Positions 1-60,185 of a stretch of 64,000 nt of DNA are shown here, piece after piece; within the stretch, counting starts at the first letter, position 1; the number at the start of each line of letters is the position of its first letter. The position numbers and the translations under genes are program-made. The notes under the pieces were generated by a model that searched no databases, was not told the origin of the DNA, and was given only the letters and a program-made list of their open reading frames with translations. The stretch comes from Corydoras sp. C115 (taxonomy: Eukaryota > Chordata > Actinopteri > Siluriformes > Callichthyidae): assembly GCA_019802505.1 (NCBI GenBank), contig JAFMOC010000315.1:248001-312000 (forward strand), written 5' to 3'.

Positions 1-790
1 CTTTATCAGTCTGATTGCTAAGCATCATTGGTTCTGTCACCTGACATCATGCTGTCATTCATTCATTCATGCATTATCTCCCGCTTTATCCTATATTAGG
101 GTTGCGGGGGGGTTCCCCATGCTCATCCAGGGGAGAACGTCTCGGGCGCTGGGCAGATACACCCAGGACAGGGTGCCAATCCATCGCTGGGCACACTCTC
201 ACTCACACAGACACACTCTATATGGGGCAATTTGGAGAACTCAATTGACTTGATCCATGTTTTTGGACTGTGGGAGGAAAGCGGAGAACCCGGAGGAAAC
301 CCACACGGACACGGGGAGAACATGGAAACTCCACCCAGATGGGGATTCGAACCGTGCCGCCCGTCATGCTGTCAATTTATTTCTATTTTAATGGAAGATT
401 TAAACGTCTGAACAGCTCATAATCCATTTTCTGAACTGAATAACGCAGTTCTTGGCTTTCAGATCCATGCGTGTACCTACCGGCATGGATTTGGACCGTG
501 TCAGGAACCTGGGGGTGTCTCGTGGACGGGAAATGGGGAGGACTTTAAACACTGCACTGTGACGATGATAAGTGAACAGCTGAGTTTGCATTTCGAGTGA
601 CGATTGTTTTGCAAAATGTAGTGTTTTGTGCTGTGTGTGAGGTGCAAAGTGCAGTGTGGTGTAGACACTGTCAACAATCCTTTACACTGCAGGTCTGGTG
701 CATGCTTACTGTCCCCATTGATCTGTAACCTATAGAAAAGAGTGAAAAGTCATGACTGGTGTACAGAGAACATGTGTATGATAAGTGCAC
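1..790 (-). other. Carboxylesterase intron 3 (partial)
   Basis: Starts with GTGCAC at 790 and runs off the left edge. It holds one SINE (58-363). The remaining 400-790 shows no reading frame resembling the next carboxylesterase exon, so that exon lies outside. Confidence 0.75.
58..363 (-). mobile_element. V-SINE-like tRNA-derived SINE (family described here)
   Basis: The family consensus is about 345 bases. It has a tRNA-like head (GGCGGCACGGTGGCTTAGTG, then the B box GGTTCGAATCC), a core (CATGTTCTCCCCGTGT; GGGTTTCCTCCGGGTTCTCC; CAGTCCAAAAACATGG), the segment GGCGCCCTGTCCTGGGTGTA, and a tail of ATGA repeats. The core matches the conserved central domain of V-SINEs such as zebrafish DANA. This copy lacks part of the head and is flanked by TSD TCATGCTGTCA (47-57 and 364-374). 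Confidence 0.92.
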
Positions 791-933
791 CCACGGGCAG
801 CTTCTCCGAGGCTGAGCGCTCGGAGGGGGTGTAGACATTTAGGTACAGGCAGTCCTCTGAGACATCAGTGGGAGTGACATCCATTAACAGGGTTTTGGCC
901 ACAAACTTCATGACTTGTGGATCCTGCAGACAC
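791..933 (-). CDS. Carboxylesterase coding exon 3 (EDCLYLNVYTP signature)
   Basis: Acceptor with a polypyrimidine tract (T-rich, ending TTATAG) at 934; donor GTGG|GTGCAC at 791. The 143-nt exon encodes MCLQDPQV to LPV and contains EDCLYLNVYTP, the carboxylesterase type-B signature 2. Phase 1 at the end fits the usual continuation into the V-M-V-W-I-H-G-G strand. Confidence 0.93.
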
Positions 934-1909
934 CTATAAGGTAAAAAAAAAATAAAAAAAGACATGAAGAGAATGCTGAGAATGCAAATCCGGGGTAAAC
1001 AGGGCACAGCGGGGTTGAGGGCAGATTATCTTCGGACTGAACAAGAAGACTAGAGGCTTTGTTTTTCAGAAGCACAGCGCTGACAGACTGGCCTCAAAAC
1101 GGTTTGTTGACCGTGTTTAATGAAGTGCAAAGAACAAAATACGAGGACCAAAAACAAACAGCAACTCATGTGGCGCTGCGTCAATCTGGAGACGCCACAG
1201 AGCAACTATGGTCAAGAAATCCGGATATACAGACATAGTCAAAAGTATGTGTACACACATTAAAAAATGTAATGAGTGAGACTATTTCGGTGGAACAAAC
1301 ACAAATAGCTCCAGTAAAGCGGTTCTTTCATGAATCATCATGGTTCACAAAACTGCACAGCAAGGAATTACATTAATACCAGCCTCATGAATATTCATTC
1401 AGTTCGGTTGTCAGGCGCAAACGACTCACATTTTAGGATGATGGGTCGCATCTAGAACACCTTGCCAGGGTTCTGCGGGCTGCGGTGCGGCCAAACGGAG
1501 AGGACCCACGGGGGGCTGGGCGAAGGGGATGCCCAGATACTGTTCCACAACCTTGTCTGAGTCCTTAACGGACAAATACTGTCCCTGTAAGCTGCCATGT
1601 TTCAGAGCTAGCACAGGACCAGAGTCTGCAACGTGACAACAAACACAAATTCATGTATTTATAGTTGCTGCTGCTATAAACACTAATTACATTACTAATT
1701 ACATTAACTTTGTATCTGCTGCTTCAGACACTTAACATTGTAATTGATACCACAGATACAAAAAGCATATATATATAAGTCTGTGATGTTATATACAGTA
1801 TGTCATGTGGGGTAAAATGTTTTTCTTTTTTCGCGTTCCTAAACTGCGGGCACTCGGGGGACTGTTTTTTAATCATCTTTTTTTTTTTTTCTTTCTTTCT
1901 TTCTTTCTT

Positions 1910-1956
<47 letters not shown>

Positions 1957-2702
1957 ATTTATTAATTTATTTATTTATTTCTCACTTCTAAATTTCCCCA
2001 TTGTGGAATTAATACATTTTCATCAATCAATCAATCAATCATAGATATTTGAAACTTTATAACTAAAGAAACTTGCACATTATAAACACTACAGCTTTAT
2101 AACTATTGCTGCAGACTCGTCTTAAGTATCACAGACACTTTATAACTGCTACTACAGATCATTATTAGGCACCTTAGACATTTTAAAATGTTATCACTGC
2201 CACTAAAGGCAAATTGTTATGCTACAGACACTTACATGTTTCATTGACACTTCAAATGTGTTGCTACAGACATTACATGTATCACAGAGACTTTATAACT
2301 GCTATTATAGTTTGTTATGGATGCAGATTAGACAAGCTGTTACAAACCCAAACTTGTGATTATACACAAAAATCATTACTCTGAACAGCAGTTTTTCACT
2401 AATTCATGCTCATGCACTTTTTGCGTATGAAGTCATAGAGGTTTAAAGGAAAAGATCAGACTCTGGTGAAAGTTTTAAAGTCCCTTTGTAATGTTCAGCA
2501 AAATAATACGATTAAATATCAGATAAAGACAAACAGCAGTCCACTGAACACGTGATAATACTTTTTAAATAATACGTATAAGTATTAAGGGTAAGAAGAA
2601 AAGAAGAGTCTTGCCTGTCCCTGCGGGAGCTGCACACGCCGAGGCAACGATCAAACCCAGGACAAGCAGAACCCCCCCCATCGTCCTCCTACTCATCACC
2701 AT
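791..2702 (-). CDS. Carboxylesterase (type-B, CES2-like), 5' part only: coding exons 1-3
   Basis: A serine hydrolase of the alpha/beta-hydrolase fold that hydrolyses ester and amide bonds of lipids and xenobiotics, normally in the ER lumen or secreted. Three exons join in frame (2702-2615, 1625-1430, 933-791; phases 1, 2, 1) to about 143 residues. In order they give a hydrophobic signal peptide (residues about 8-25, ending SACAAPAG), the N-terminal block YLGIPFAQPPVGPLR, the segment HHPKMCLQD with the first conserved disulphide cysteine, and the family signature EDCLYLNVYTP. The visible part ends at KLPV, just before the oxyanion-hole HGG region; that exon and the catalytic Ser, Glu and His exons lie left of position 1. 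The THHPKMCLQD and SEDCLYL spacing resembles vertebrate CES2, but CES1-type or a fish-specific ces cannot be excluded. Exon 1 uses a GC donor. No frameshift or stop interrupts the reading frame. Confidence 0.9.
934..1429 (-). other. Carboxylesterase intron 2
   Basis: A GT-AG intron of 496 bases between exons 2 and 3. It has an A/T-rich polypyrimidine tract next to the acceptor. No repeat or internal exon was recognised. Confidence 0.8.
1430..1625 (-). CDS. Carboxylesterase coding exon 2
   Basis: Acceptor TTGCAG ends at 1626; donor AAAAT|GTGAGT ends the exon at 1430. The 196-nt exon encodes DSGPVLALKHGSLQG, then YLGIPFAQPPVG and WQGVLDATHHPK, which is the N-terminal beta-sheet region of type-B carboxylesterases. 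Phases 1 and 2 match the flanking exons exactly. Confidence 0.92.
1626..2614 (-). other. Carboxylesterase intron 1 (GC-AG)
   Basis: A GC-AG intron of 989 bases separating the signal-peptide exon from exon 2. It contains a (CTTT)n/(CT)n microsatellite at 1877-1954 and loosely repeated A/T-rich phrases around CAGACACTT at 2100-2310 that look like a decayed tandem repeat. Confidence 0.75.
1877..1954. repeat. T-run, (CTTT)n and (CT)n microsatellite
   Basis: Consecutive poly(T), six CTTT units and about 20 CT units in carboxylesterase intron 1. Confidence 0.92.
2615..2702 (-). CDS. Carboxylesterase coding exon 1 (signal peptide)
   Basis: Translates from ATG 2702-2700 as MVMSRRTMGGVLLVLGLIVA and continues to ACAAPAGT, a standard cleavable signal peptide. 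A second in-frame ATG (2696-2694) and a third before GGVLL could also serve as start; all keep the hydrophobic core. The exon ends at 2615 in ACAG followed by GCAAGA, a consensus-strength GC-AG donor. An alternative GT donor that keeps the phase was not seen. Confidence 0.85.
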
Positions 2703-2750
2703 CACTGCTGCTCCACACAGAGAGACTGAGGGGGAATCAATGCTCCAGCA

Positions 2751-2757
2751 CTTAAAG
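2751..2757 (-). promoter_or_regulatory. Possible TATA-like box of the carboxylesterase gene
   Basis: Read on the minus strand, CTTTAAG lies about 50 bases upstream of the start codon, which leaves room for a short 5' UTR. Position is the only support. It sits next to a (CA)n-rich tract at 2795-2842. Confidence 0.3.
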
Positions 2758-2794
2758 TAGCCTCCCAACCACACACCCACACACCCCCCCCCAA

Positions 2795-2842
2795 ACACAC
2801 ACACACGCACACACACACACACACACACATACACACAAACAC
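2795..2842. repeat. Imperfect (CA)n
   Basis: A CA-rich tract just upstream of the carboxylesterase first exon. Confidence 0.85.
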
Positions 2843-3170
2843 ACAGACGAATCAGGGCACATTAATCTGACACACCACTGCCTGGGGAAATGTTTTTTTT
2901 TCCCAATTTATGGCGAATGTGACGTGTGTTTTTTACTAAATCCTAGTGGAAACATCTGTCAGCTTTATTAATCAAAGTTGGGAAGACTGTGACGTAGTTG
3001 GGATCGTATAGATTAGTTCTTAGAATTAAACACAAAAAAATAATTTAATAATTTGATGATAATTTAAACTCGGTGGTTTTGTGGTTTTGAGTTGAGCCCT
3101 AACTCGCACCCGGAATTCTCTGCACGTGATTCTCCGGGTATTATTTTTTTTAAAGATATGACGTTTTCAA

Positions 3171-3520
3171 GGGCGGCACGGTGGCTTAGTGGTTTAGCAC
3201 GTTCTCCTCTCAGCGCTAGGGATTCCCGGTTCGAATCCCCATCTGGGTGGAGTTTCCATGTTCTCCCCGTGTCTGTGTGGGTTTCCTCCGGGTTCTCCGG
3301 TTTCCTCCCACAGTCCAAAAACATGGATCAAGTCAATTGAGTTCTCCAAATTGCCCCATATAGAGTGTGTTTGAGTGAGTGAGTGTGTGCCCAGCGATGG
3401 ATTGGCGCCCTGTCCTGGGTGTATCTGCCCGGTGCCCGAGACGTTCTCCCCTGGATGGGCATGGGGAACCCCACCGCGACCCTAATAGAGGATAAAGCGG
3501 GAGATAATGAATGAATGAAT
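3171..3520 (+). mobile_element. V-SINE copy, full length
   Basis: Complete from GGGCGGCACGG to the ATGA tail. The 77 bases upstream (3094-3170) recur at 22651-22726 in front of another copy. The likely TSD ATGATAATTTAA (3056-3067 and 3519-3530) encloses that extra flank. Confidence 0.92.
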
Positions 3521-3654
3521 GATAATTTAATGTTTTTAGGTTCAGTGGGTAAGAAAACAATGCCAGTTTCTGTAGTATCTCTGCCCTTTTCCTCACCAGA
3601 TGTCCACTCACCCTGAACTTCAGTCTTTAACCCTGAGGGTACATAAGTGTAGGA

Positions 3655-3869
3655 TGGGGCGGGTTAGCTCAGTGGTTAGGGTGTTGGGCTATCAATCTGA
3701 AGGTTGGGGGTTCAAATCCCAGGTCCACTGAAGTTACCAATGTGGGTCCTTGAGCGAGACCCTTAACCCTCATTGCTCCAGGGATGTTGGGATTAACCCT
3801 GTGCTCACCTTGTAAGTCGCTTTGGATAAAAGCGTCCAATAAATGACCCATTTGAAATTGAATGTACAG
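3655..3869 (+). mobile_element. tRNA-derived SINE with L2-type 3' tail (second family)
   Basis: The head TTAGCTCAGTGGTTAGGGTG and B box GGTTCAAATCC are followed by CCCTTAACCCTCATTGCTCC. It ends in AAGTCGCTTTGGATAAAAGC, the L2/RSg-1-like 3' end also found in salmonid HpaI SINEs. The intact tRNA look is only the SINE head, not a tRNA gene. Confidence 0.88.
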
Positions 3870-4098
3870 AGGCGCCCAGAAATCGACTCCTATTGGTTCC
3901 TCAGTTACAATCACATCAGATGATATTAAAACGTAAGGATGCTTTAATCTAACCTTTAACTTTTACCCCTACGTTTTACATCACGTACAGGTATTTGCAA
4001 AGCATTCGTTTTAATGTTTCCCTAATTATTTCCACCTTTTGTTCCGTCGCTAGATGGCGTCCGAGAGTTTTTTTAAAATATCCAACATTAAGTTAGGT

Positions 4099-4443
4099 GG
4101 GCTTAGTGGTTTAGCACGTTCGCCTCTCAGCGCTAGGGGTTCCCGGTTCGAATCCCCATCTGGGTGGAGTTTCCATGTTCTCCCCGTGTCTGCGTGGGTT
4201 TCCTCCAGGTTCTCCGGTTTCCTCCCACAGTCCAAAAACATGGATCAAGTCAATTGAGTTCTCTAAATTGCCCCATATAGAGTGTGTCTGTGTGAGTGAG
4301 TGAGTGAGTGCCCAGCGATGGATTGGCGCCCTGTCCTGGGTCTTTCTGCCCAGCGCCCGAGACGTTCTCCCCTGGATGGGCATGGGGAACCCCACCGCGA
4401 CCCTAATAGAGGATAAAGCGGGAGATAATGAATGAATGAATAC
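4099..4443 (+). mobile_element. V-SINE copy, 5' truncated head
   Basis: Starts at GGCTTAGTGG, missing the first 10 or so bases. TSD GTTAGGTGG at 4092-4100 and 4444-4452. Confidence 0.9.
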
Positions 4444-5248
4444 GTTAGGTGGCGCCACACTTTGGAATTTGTCTCTGTGCACTGCACATATTACTTTACT
4501 CCATGTTTTAAACTTTTGTCAGTGCTTGGAGTATATAATACTAGATAAAAAATAACAAATTAAATCAGTTTCTTCTTACTTACTTAACCTAATTAAATTA
4601 ATTACGGTGTCTTTTAATTTACATACAATTTTTTATACTGATTTAATATATAGTACACAATATACTTCTTTCTGATTCACTGACTACAAAGGTGGATTTT
4701 GTAGTTCTATCTGAAGTGCATCTGTTCGCTCGTCCCCTTTGTTCTGTATTCTATGGATCAGACCTTCCACAGATCTATCACAGAACATGCACACATTTGG
4801 TGGTGGATGATTCTCAGCATTGCAGTGATTGACATGGCGAAGTGTCAGTGTGTCCTCTCACTTTATTGGGCACTGCTACCCTATTGCTCCACCTTGTGGA
4901 TGTGAAATTAGAGTCAGTATTGTTACAGGAGGACGGATGCTGGATATATTTGTTTGGTAGATCATTCTCAGTGCCTCAGTGTTATTGCAATGTTGAAACA
5001 TTTGGGAAGCACTGCTGTGTCTGATCCATTCACAGCAGAGAATAAATATAACACTTCCACCATGACGGTGTGGAACAGGTTCTAGGACTCATCCACATAA
5101 GTGGAACTAATACAATGGAGAATGGGCGTAGAAACAAGGTGTACCTAATGAAGTGGCCAGAAAACATCTGCAAAATTGGAATAAATGATAATAATGTGTG
5201 TGTACAGTGTGAGTGTGTGTGTCTGCGATATTGTTGTTGTGTTGATAA

Positions 5249-5289
<41 letters not shown>

Positions 5290-5605
5290 GGGCGGCACGT
5301 TCGACTCTCAGCACTAGGGATTCCCGGTTCGAATCCCCATCTGGGTGGATTTTTCATGTACTCCCTGGGTCCGCGTGGGTTTCCTCCGGGTTCTCCGGTT
5401 TCCGGATCAAGTCAATTGAATTCTCCAAATTGCCCCATATAGAGTGTGTCTGTGTGAGTGAGTGTGTGCCCAGCGATGGATTGGCGTCCTGTCCTGGGTG
5501 TATCTGCCCGGCACCCGAAACGTTCTCCCCTGGATGGGCATGGAGAACCCCCCCCCCCCCCGCGACCCTAATAGAGGATAAAGCGGGAGATAATGAATGA
5601 AAGAA
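5290..5605 (+). mobile_element. V-SINE, array copy 1
   Basis: The head goes from GGCGGCAC directly to GTTCGACTCTCAGC, deleting the A-box part. Poly(C) at about 5549-5561. Preceded by (ATT)n 5248-5289. Confidence 0.88.
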
Positions 5606-5687
5606 TTATTATTATTATTATTAGTAGTAGTAGTGCTATCATTTAAATCGCATTTATAATAAATAAATATAAATACACACAGTCTCT

Positions 5688-6030
5688 GGGGGGCTTAGTG
5701 GTTAGTATGTTTTTCTCGCAACGCTAGGGATTCCCGGTTCGAATCCCAATCTGGGTGGAGTTTCCATGTTCTCCCCGTGTCTGCGTGGGTTTCCGCCGGG
5801 TTCTCCGGTTTCCTCCCACAGTCCAAAAACATGGATCAAGTCAATTGAATTCTCCAAAATGCCCCATAAAGAGTGTGTATGTCTGTGTGAGTGTGTGCCT
5901 AGCGATGGATTGGCGCCCTGTCCTGGGTGTATCTGCCCAGCACCCGAAACGTTCTCCCCTGGATGGGCATGGGGAACCCCCCCCCTGCGACCCTAATAGA
6001 GGATAAAGCGGGAGATAATGAATGAATGAA
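5688..6030 (+). mobile_element. V-SINE, array copy 2
   Basis: The head is fused to TCTCTGGGGGGCTTAGTGG and carries TTAGTATGTT in place of TTTAGCACGTT, a variant shared only with copy 3. Confidence 0.88.
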
Positions 6031-6120
6031 TTATTATTATTAGTAGTAGTAGTAGTGAAATCAGTCACATGGAATTTAAATTGCATTTATAATAAATAAA
6101 TATAAATACACACTGTCTCT

Positions 6121-6457
6121 GGGGTGGCTTAATGGTTAGTATGTTCTTCTCCCAACGCTAGGGATTCCCGGTTCGAATCCCAATCTGGGTCCATATTCTC
6201 CCCGTGTCCGCGTGGGTTTCCTCCGGGTTCTCCGGTTTCCTCCCACAGTCCAAAAACATGGATCAAGTCAATTGAATTCTCCAAATTGCCCCATATAGAG
6301 TGTGTCTGGGTGAGTGAGTGTGTGCCCAGCGATAGATTGGCGCCCTGTCCTGGGTGTATCTGCCCAGCGCCCGAAACGTTCTCCCCTGGATGGGCATGGG
6401 GAACCTCCCCCCCCACGACCCTAATAGAGGATAAAGCGGGAGATAATGGAGGGAGGG
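6121..6457 (+). mobile_element. V-SINE, array copy 3
   Basis: The head starts GGGGTGGCTTAATGG and has the same TTAGTATGTT variant as copy 2. Followed by a (GGA) run and the longest (AAT)n of the array. Confidence 0.88.
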
Positions 6458-6486
6458 ATTATTGTTGTTTTTATTATTGTTGTTGT

Positions 6487-6488
<2 letters not shown>

Positions 6489-6547
<59 letters not shown>
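6489..6547. repeat. (AAT)n/(ATT)n microsatellite
   Basis: About 15 AAT units that switch to ATT, inside the third array unit about 90 bases before the CpG island. Confidence 0.9.
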
Positions 6548-6828
6548 GTAGTAGTAGTAGCAGTGCTATCAGTCACATGGAATTTAAATCGCATTTATAA
6601 TAAATAAATATAAATACACACGCTGTCTCTGACCCATGAACGACTCCGGGTTTCAAGGCCGCGGCCGCCCGGTGGTGACTTCGCTCGGACGCGCACCGCG
6701 TGCGTCTCTACGTCACGCGCAGAGAGGGGTGAGGGGGGTGAGGGGGCGTTCCCGGGGCGTGCCGGCGCATAATCGGCTCCGGAGCTTCATGTGGCTGTTG
6801 CGCTTCGGCTTCATTGAGAGGAAGCGCC

Positions 6829-6831
<3 letters not shown>

Positions 6832-6912
<81 letters not shown>

Positions 6913-6944
6913 CTCTCTCTCTCACACACACACTCTCTCTCTCT
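6832..6944. repeat. (CT)n(CA)n compound microsatellite in the zfpm1 promoter region
   Basis: CT, then CA, then further CT and CA blocks, within the CpG island about 330 bases before the start codon. Confidence 0.92.
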
Positions 6945-7276
6945 CAGTGAAGCGGTGTTGATGTTGACAGAAGGTAATATAATACAGAGTGCTGTTGTTG
7001 CGGCGGCGCTGTGTGTCAGAGGGAACGCGGACTTATTTGGGCCGGAGCCGGAGCCGCAGCTGAAGACCGAGACGCCCAGACCGCACAGAGCGCCTGCCCC
7101 GCAAACGAGGAGCGCTCCCCCGGCTACAGGTAGCCGGCTCCCGCGGCCGAGGCGCTCTCACTCCGGGACATGCGGGTGTCCCCGGACGCGGGGCGAGCCG
7201 TCTCCCAGCGCTGCTAGTGCCCTCGAGAAGCTGTCCGGACCCCCTGTGACCGTCGTGCGCAGCTCCAGGACGAACC

Positions 7277-57448
<50,172 letters not shown>

Positions 57449-57769
57449 GTTGGTGACATCACTCTCATAACGTGCGGTCTCCCGGACTCGCGGTCATGTG
57501 ACAATTATCTCAACCTACAGACTTTAGACTGCAGGTTCCTCTGCGAGTCCTCGTGTTCCTCTCATTGAAATGCAGATTCATATCCTCGTCATGTTTCTGT
57601 CTCATGTTCTGCACTGCGTTGTTCTCCGTCAGGATTCATAACATTCTAATAATCTATGAGGACTATAAATATTTAGTTATTTACATTATTGAATCATCAT
57701 TATTATTTATATTTTTATAATTATTAATATTCTACGTTTGTATTTATTGCCTTGAGTATGTTTTAGAAT

Positions 57770-58100
57770 GGGCGGCACGGTGGCTTAGTGGTTTAGCACG
57801 TTCTCCTCTCAGCGTTGGGGATTCCCGGTTCGAATCCCCATCTGGGTGGAGTTTCCATGTTCTCCCCGCGTCCGCGTGGGTTTCCTCCGGGTTCTCCGGT
57901 TTCCTCCCACAGTCCAAAAACATGGATCAAGTCAATTGAATTCTCCAAATTGCCCCATATAGAGTGTGCCTGTGTGGGTGAGTGAGTGTGTGCCCAGCGA
58001 TAGATTGGCGCCCTGTCCTGGGTCTAAATGCCCAGCGCCCAAAACATTCTCCCCTGGATGGGCATGGGGAACCCCCCCCCCGCGACCCTAATAGAGGATA
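57770..58100 (+). mobile_element. V-SINE copy, tail lost
   Basis: Full head and core. Ends at GAGGATA and runs into TTTTAGATG repeats bordering an L2 fragment. Confidence 0.9.
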
Positions 58101-58130
58101 ATTTTGTTTTAGATGTTTAGATGTTGTTTA

Positions 58131-58597
58131 GATGTTTTAGAATTTTTAGAAATGATTCCAAACTCTGCAGCCCGAATTGTGTCCAACCAGCCCAAGCAAA
58201 CTCGTGTGACTCCGCCTCTCTTCTCGCTCCATTGGCTCCCTGTTGCTGCTGCATTAAAGACAAGGCCCTGACTCTGACCTACAGGACGATCTCTGGATCC
58301 GTCCCCTCTTACCTTCACTCTATATTTCCAAAATACACTCCGGCACCACCGCAGAATGGTGGAACCGTCTTCCCAACTCTGTCCGTAAGGCGGAGTCACT
58401 TGGCATCTTTAAGAAACAACTGAAAACACATCTCTGACGTCATAAAAATGGAGGGGTGAGGGTGCAGGATGCAGGATAATGATCAGGATTGATAATTCTA
58501 CAGTGTAGCTGGTTTTTCCTTAACTACTGACTTTGATGTTGTCATTTGTAAGTCGCCTTTGGGATAAAAAAGCACCTGCTAAATGACTAAATGACTT
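58131..58597 (+). mobile_element. L2 LINE 3' end (RT C-terminus and 3' UTR)
   Basis: Frames encode N-S-A-A-R-I-V, then L-H-W-L-P-V-A-A, the conserved C-terminal part of L2 reverse transcriptase, with frameshifts and stops. The UTR ends GTAAGTCGCCTTTGGGATAA. A dead copy. Confidence 0.85.
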
Positions 58598-58813
58598 CCG
58601 CTTTATCCTCCATTAGGGTCGCCGGGGGGGGGGGGTTCCCCATGCCCATCCAGGGGAGAACGTTTCGGGCGCTGGACAGATACACCCATGACAGGGCGCC
58701 AATCTATCACTGGGCACACACTCTATATGGGGCAATTTGGAGAACTCACTTGACTGTGTGAGGAAACCGGAGAACCCGGAGGAAACCCACGCAGACACGG
58801 GGAGAACATGGAA
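58598..58813 (-). mobile_element. V-SINE copy, head lost
   Basis: Inserted at the L2 tail. Several internal deletions; ends at GAACATGGAAATG. Confidence 0.85.
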
Positions 58814-59049
58814 ATGTAGATGTAAATGTAAATGTAGAAAGAGATCGATAATAAAGTCGGTGAGAAGAGCAGCGGAAACGTACAGAGAGTTCAGAGGAGG
58901 AGGAGAGACGGGTGACGAGAGGAAGACAGATTGGACGGGAGTCTTGAGTTGGATGCTGAAACGGGAGAAACGGAAAGACAGAGGGAGAGCGCGAGAGCGA
59001 GAAGGAGCCGCGAGTGCATGAAAGAGAGAGAGGGAAAAGTGAGGGGGTG

Positions 59050-59146
59050 AGATAGCCCCCCTATCAGTACCGGAGCAGACGCTGCCTTTATCAGGAGCAC
59101 GATTGGCAAAAGGGAAACTTTGACCGGTCTGAATTTTCTCTTATCA
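59050..59146. promoter_or_regulatory. GATA motifs in zfpm1 intron 3
   Basis: AGATAG at 59050, then reverse motifs CTATCA at 59061, TTATCA at 59088 and TTATCA at 59141, all within 97 bases. Purine-rich sequence lies before and pyrimidine-rich after. Confidence 0.4.
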
Positions 59147-59228
59147 TCCCCCCCACCTCACCCCCCCCCCCCCACACACACACTTTTCAAGCCCCCCCTA
59201 CACCAGTCTTTCCATCATTACTATCCCC

Positions 59229-59230
<2 letters not shown>

Positions 59231-59268
<38 letters not shown>
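59231..59268. repeat. (CA)n microsatellite
   Basis: About 19 CA units after a poly(C)-rich stretch (59150-59173). Confidence 0.93.
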
Positions 59269-59270
<2 letters not shown>

Positions 59271-59537
59271 ATACACACAATATCCTTTTCTCCTCCACTG
59301 CAGACACACACTTCATCCTGCTTGTCTATTCCGTCATCTCGATTGGAGGCAACCCTGTGACATCACTTCCTCGTATGTTCTTTCGCTGTCTTGTTCCCGA
59401 TTCCTGTTCCGCGATACTGGAGGGTTTTTTTTTTTTCTTAAATATTCCCCAACAAGACCATGAGGTATCATTGAGGTGATGAGATATTGATTGTTATTAA
59501 AGTCATCGACATAAAATATGATGATTTCATTGAATTA

Positions 59538-59905
59538 AAACATTTAAGGCGGCACGGTGGCTTAGTGGTTTAGCACGTTCTCCTCTCAGCGCTGGGGATT
59601 CCCGGTTCGAATCCCCATCTGGGCGGAGTTTCCATGTTCTCCCCGTGTCTGCGTGGGTTTCCTCCGGGTTCTCCGGTTTCCTCCCACGTTCCAAAAACAT
59701 GGATCAAGTCAATTGAATTTTCAAAATTGCCCCATATAGAGTGTGTGTGTGAGTGAGTGTGTGTCCAGCGATGGATTGGCGTCCTGTCCTGGGTGTGTCT
59801 GCCCTGCGCCCGAGACGTTCTCCCCTGGATGGGCATGGGGAACCCCACCGCGACCATAATAGAGGATAAAGCGGGAGATAATGAGAGAATGAATCAAACA
59901 TTTAA
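59538..59905 (+). mobile_element. V-SINE copy with TSD
   Basis: Body 59548-59895. TSD AAACATTTAA at 59538-59547 and 59896-59905. Confidence 0.92.
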
Positions 59906-60027
59906 AGTTGTTTTTTAAGTCTTTTTATAATTTACTGGCCACCTGCGCCGGCTTCACTCGAGTCTTTCGGCAAACTAACTGCGCCGTTGAAATAGCAATC
60001 CTCGAAGACAACATCAAGTGACACGAT

Positions 60028-60150
60028 GATGCTCTAAATTGGCCAGTATGGTGTGTGTGTGTGTGTGTGTGTGTGTGAGAGTATGTGCCAAACAATAGAT
60101 TGGTGCCCTGTCCTGGGTGTAAGTGGAAGATAATACATGAATGAATGGAT
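60028..60150 (+). mobile_element. Degenerate V-SINE fragment
   Basis: Only the 3' half: TCTAAATTGGCCAGTATGG, (GT)n, then TGCCCTGTCCTGGGTGTAAG and the ATGA tail. Confidence 0.75.
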
Positions 60151-60185
60151 GCAAAAAAGGTAGGGTCAGTTTAGACCTGAAACCC

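Larger units (their letters stand above)
5290..6630 (+). repeat. Three-copy tandem array of SINE plus 3' flank
   Basis: The unit is a V-SINE followed by an (ATT)n(AGT)n stretch and a shared flank containing AAATATAAATACACAC and GTCTCTG. Copies begin at about 5290, 5688 and 6121. The flank after copy 3 continues into unique promoter sequence, so the rightmost flank is the original site. The (ATT)n length varies between copies. Confidence 0.88.
2703..6639. other. Intergenic region between divergent carboxylesterase and zfpm1
   Basis: About 3.9 kb between the carboxylesterase start and the zfpm1 CpG island. It holds a CA-rich tract, two V-SINEs (3171, 4099), one L2-tailed SINE (3655), unique AT-rich sequence at 4450-5240 with no gene, and a three-copy SINE array (5290-6630). 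Confidence 0.8.

Noticed and set aside
400..600. Fourth carboxylesterase exon
   Set aside because: The open minus frame lacks the V-M-V-W-I-H-G-G region and proper splice borders.
3655..3730. tRNA gene
   Set aside because: The A- and B-box-like parts belong to a dispersed SINE with an L2 tail. No clean cloverleaf or terminator, and the same unit recurs at several other loci.
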